From assembly GCA_002353205.1 (NCBI GenBank), contig DEJE01000049.1, forward strand, positions 971 to 22,756: a stretch of DNA of 21,786 nucleotides, written 5' to 3'. The translations under genes were made by a program, and so were the position numbers. The stretch comes from Prevotella sp. UBA2756. GTDB lineage: Bacteria > Bacteroidota > Bacteroidia > Bacteroidales > Bacteroidaceae. The notes below the pieces were generated by a model, which saw only the letters and a program-made list of their open reading frames with translations, searched no databases and was not told the origin of the DNA. Positions 21,347 to 21,786 of the stretch are shown piece after piece. Numbering within the stretch: position 1 is the stretch's first letter; every line of letters starts with the position of its first letter.

Positions 21347-21786
21347 ATGAAGAGAATCATTACAATCATCGTGGCGCTCGTGGCAATGGCTTCGGGCATG
21401 AAAGTGATGGCGGCAGAGAAGGAGGCGTATGCCGTCTATACACCAACCGACAAAACCCTAACGTTCTACTACGACACGCAGAAGAGCACGCACACGGGCA
21501 GCGGCGTCGTGGCTTATTCCATGCCAGAGGATGGCAATGTGCCGGGATGGTATGGCGGAGTTTCAGTCAACCCGCAGTTTAAAGAGGTTGTCTTTACTGC
21601 CTCGTTCAAAGATTATCGTCCTACCTCAACCAATTCTTGGTTTCATGGACATCAGGCTCTCGTTTTAATAACCAATATCAAGAACCTGAATACTGCTGAG
21701 GTGACAGACATGCACGATATGTTCAATGATTGCAGCAGTTTGACGAGCCTTGACTTGAGCCAGTTCGATACATCCAAGGTGACAGA
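21347..21786 (+). CDS. BspA-like leucine-rich-repeat surface protein (3' end outside window)
   Basis: The first 146 codons of a gene that runs off the window. A signal peptide (KRIITIIVALVAMASG, cleavage near VMAAEK) leads into YAVYTPTDKTLTFYYD and YGGVSVNPQFKEVVF, the usual N-terminal segment of BspA-type proteins. The first LRR units of the DUF285 type begin at about residue 120: VTDMHDMFNDCSSLTSLDLS then QFDTSKVT. Such proteins are exported by Bacteroidetes, often with a type IX secretion tail, and bind host or bacterial surfaces; adhesion here is inferred. The start is supported by the signal peptide and a -7-like element 48 bp upstream. The hairpin cluster at 21100-21220 lies directly upstream. 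Confidence 0.85.
   Translation, partial: MKRIITIIVALVAMASGMKVMAAEKEAYAVYTPTDKTLTFYYDTQKSTHTGSGVVAYSMPEDGNVPGWYGGVSVNPQFKEVVFTASFKDYRPTSTNSWFHGHQALVLITNIKNLNTAEVTDMHDMFNDCSSLTSLDLSQFDTSKVT

Overview
The window reads as a chromosomal segment from a Bacteroidales bacterium, most likely Prevotellaceae. The evidence is several promoters of the Bacteroidetes type (TTTG, 20 bp, TAnnTTTG), protein families largely confined to that phylum (DUF4837 lipoprotein, DUF4922, SecG with an Ala/Pro tail, a BspA-type leucine-rich repeat protein), and intergenic GC-rich and short tandem repeats common in that group. Coding regions are GC-rich. The first ~620 bases and the last ~1.1 kb of non-coding DNA are clearly AT-richer. 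Genus cannot be settled from the sequence alone.

Layout. 1-620: tail of an unknown gene, a small winged-helix protein and a hairpin terminator, all AT-rich, abutting the 3' end of a tRNA-His gene (minus strand, own promoter). 950-4030 (minus): operon of a sigma-54-type activator, LptE, a TPR protein and SecG, all envelope biogenesis or export. 4170-7480 (minus): rlmN, a DUF4837 lipoprotein and a PdxA homologue whose active-site motifs are heavily altered. 7717-9774 (minus): a small secreted protein and a GPH-type sugar symporter. 9943-14994 (plus): a 1234-residue fusion of glycosyltransferase, HIT/GalT-like DUF4922 and SpoIID/LytB domains, followed 15 bp later by an AmpG-like transporter; together they suggest cell-wall or muropeptide metabolism. 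15167-18243 (minus): N-carbamoylputrescine amidase, a DIP1984-family protein and agmatine deiminase, giving the agmatine-to-putrescine route; their spacers are full of repeats. 18396-20625 (plus): a shrunken FetA-like ABC protein with no recognisable catalytic motifs, its partner permease FetB, and a secreted lipoprotein nuclease. 20626-21346: a non-coding stretch with a 22-bp tandem array and several hairpins. 21347-end: start of a BspA-like surface protein.

The most interesting items are the three-domain fusion (no visible export signal although SpoIID domains normally act outside the cytoplasm), two apparently degenerate enzymes kept in intact operons (PdxA-like and FetA-like), and repeat families that run into the ends of coding sequences (FetB and AguA C-termini, the nuclease start codon). 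No CRISPR array, insertion sequence or complete defence system was seen.
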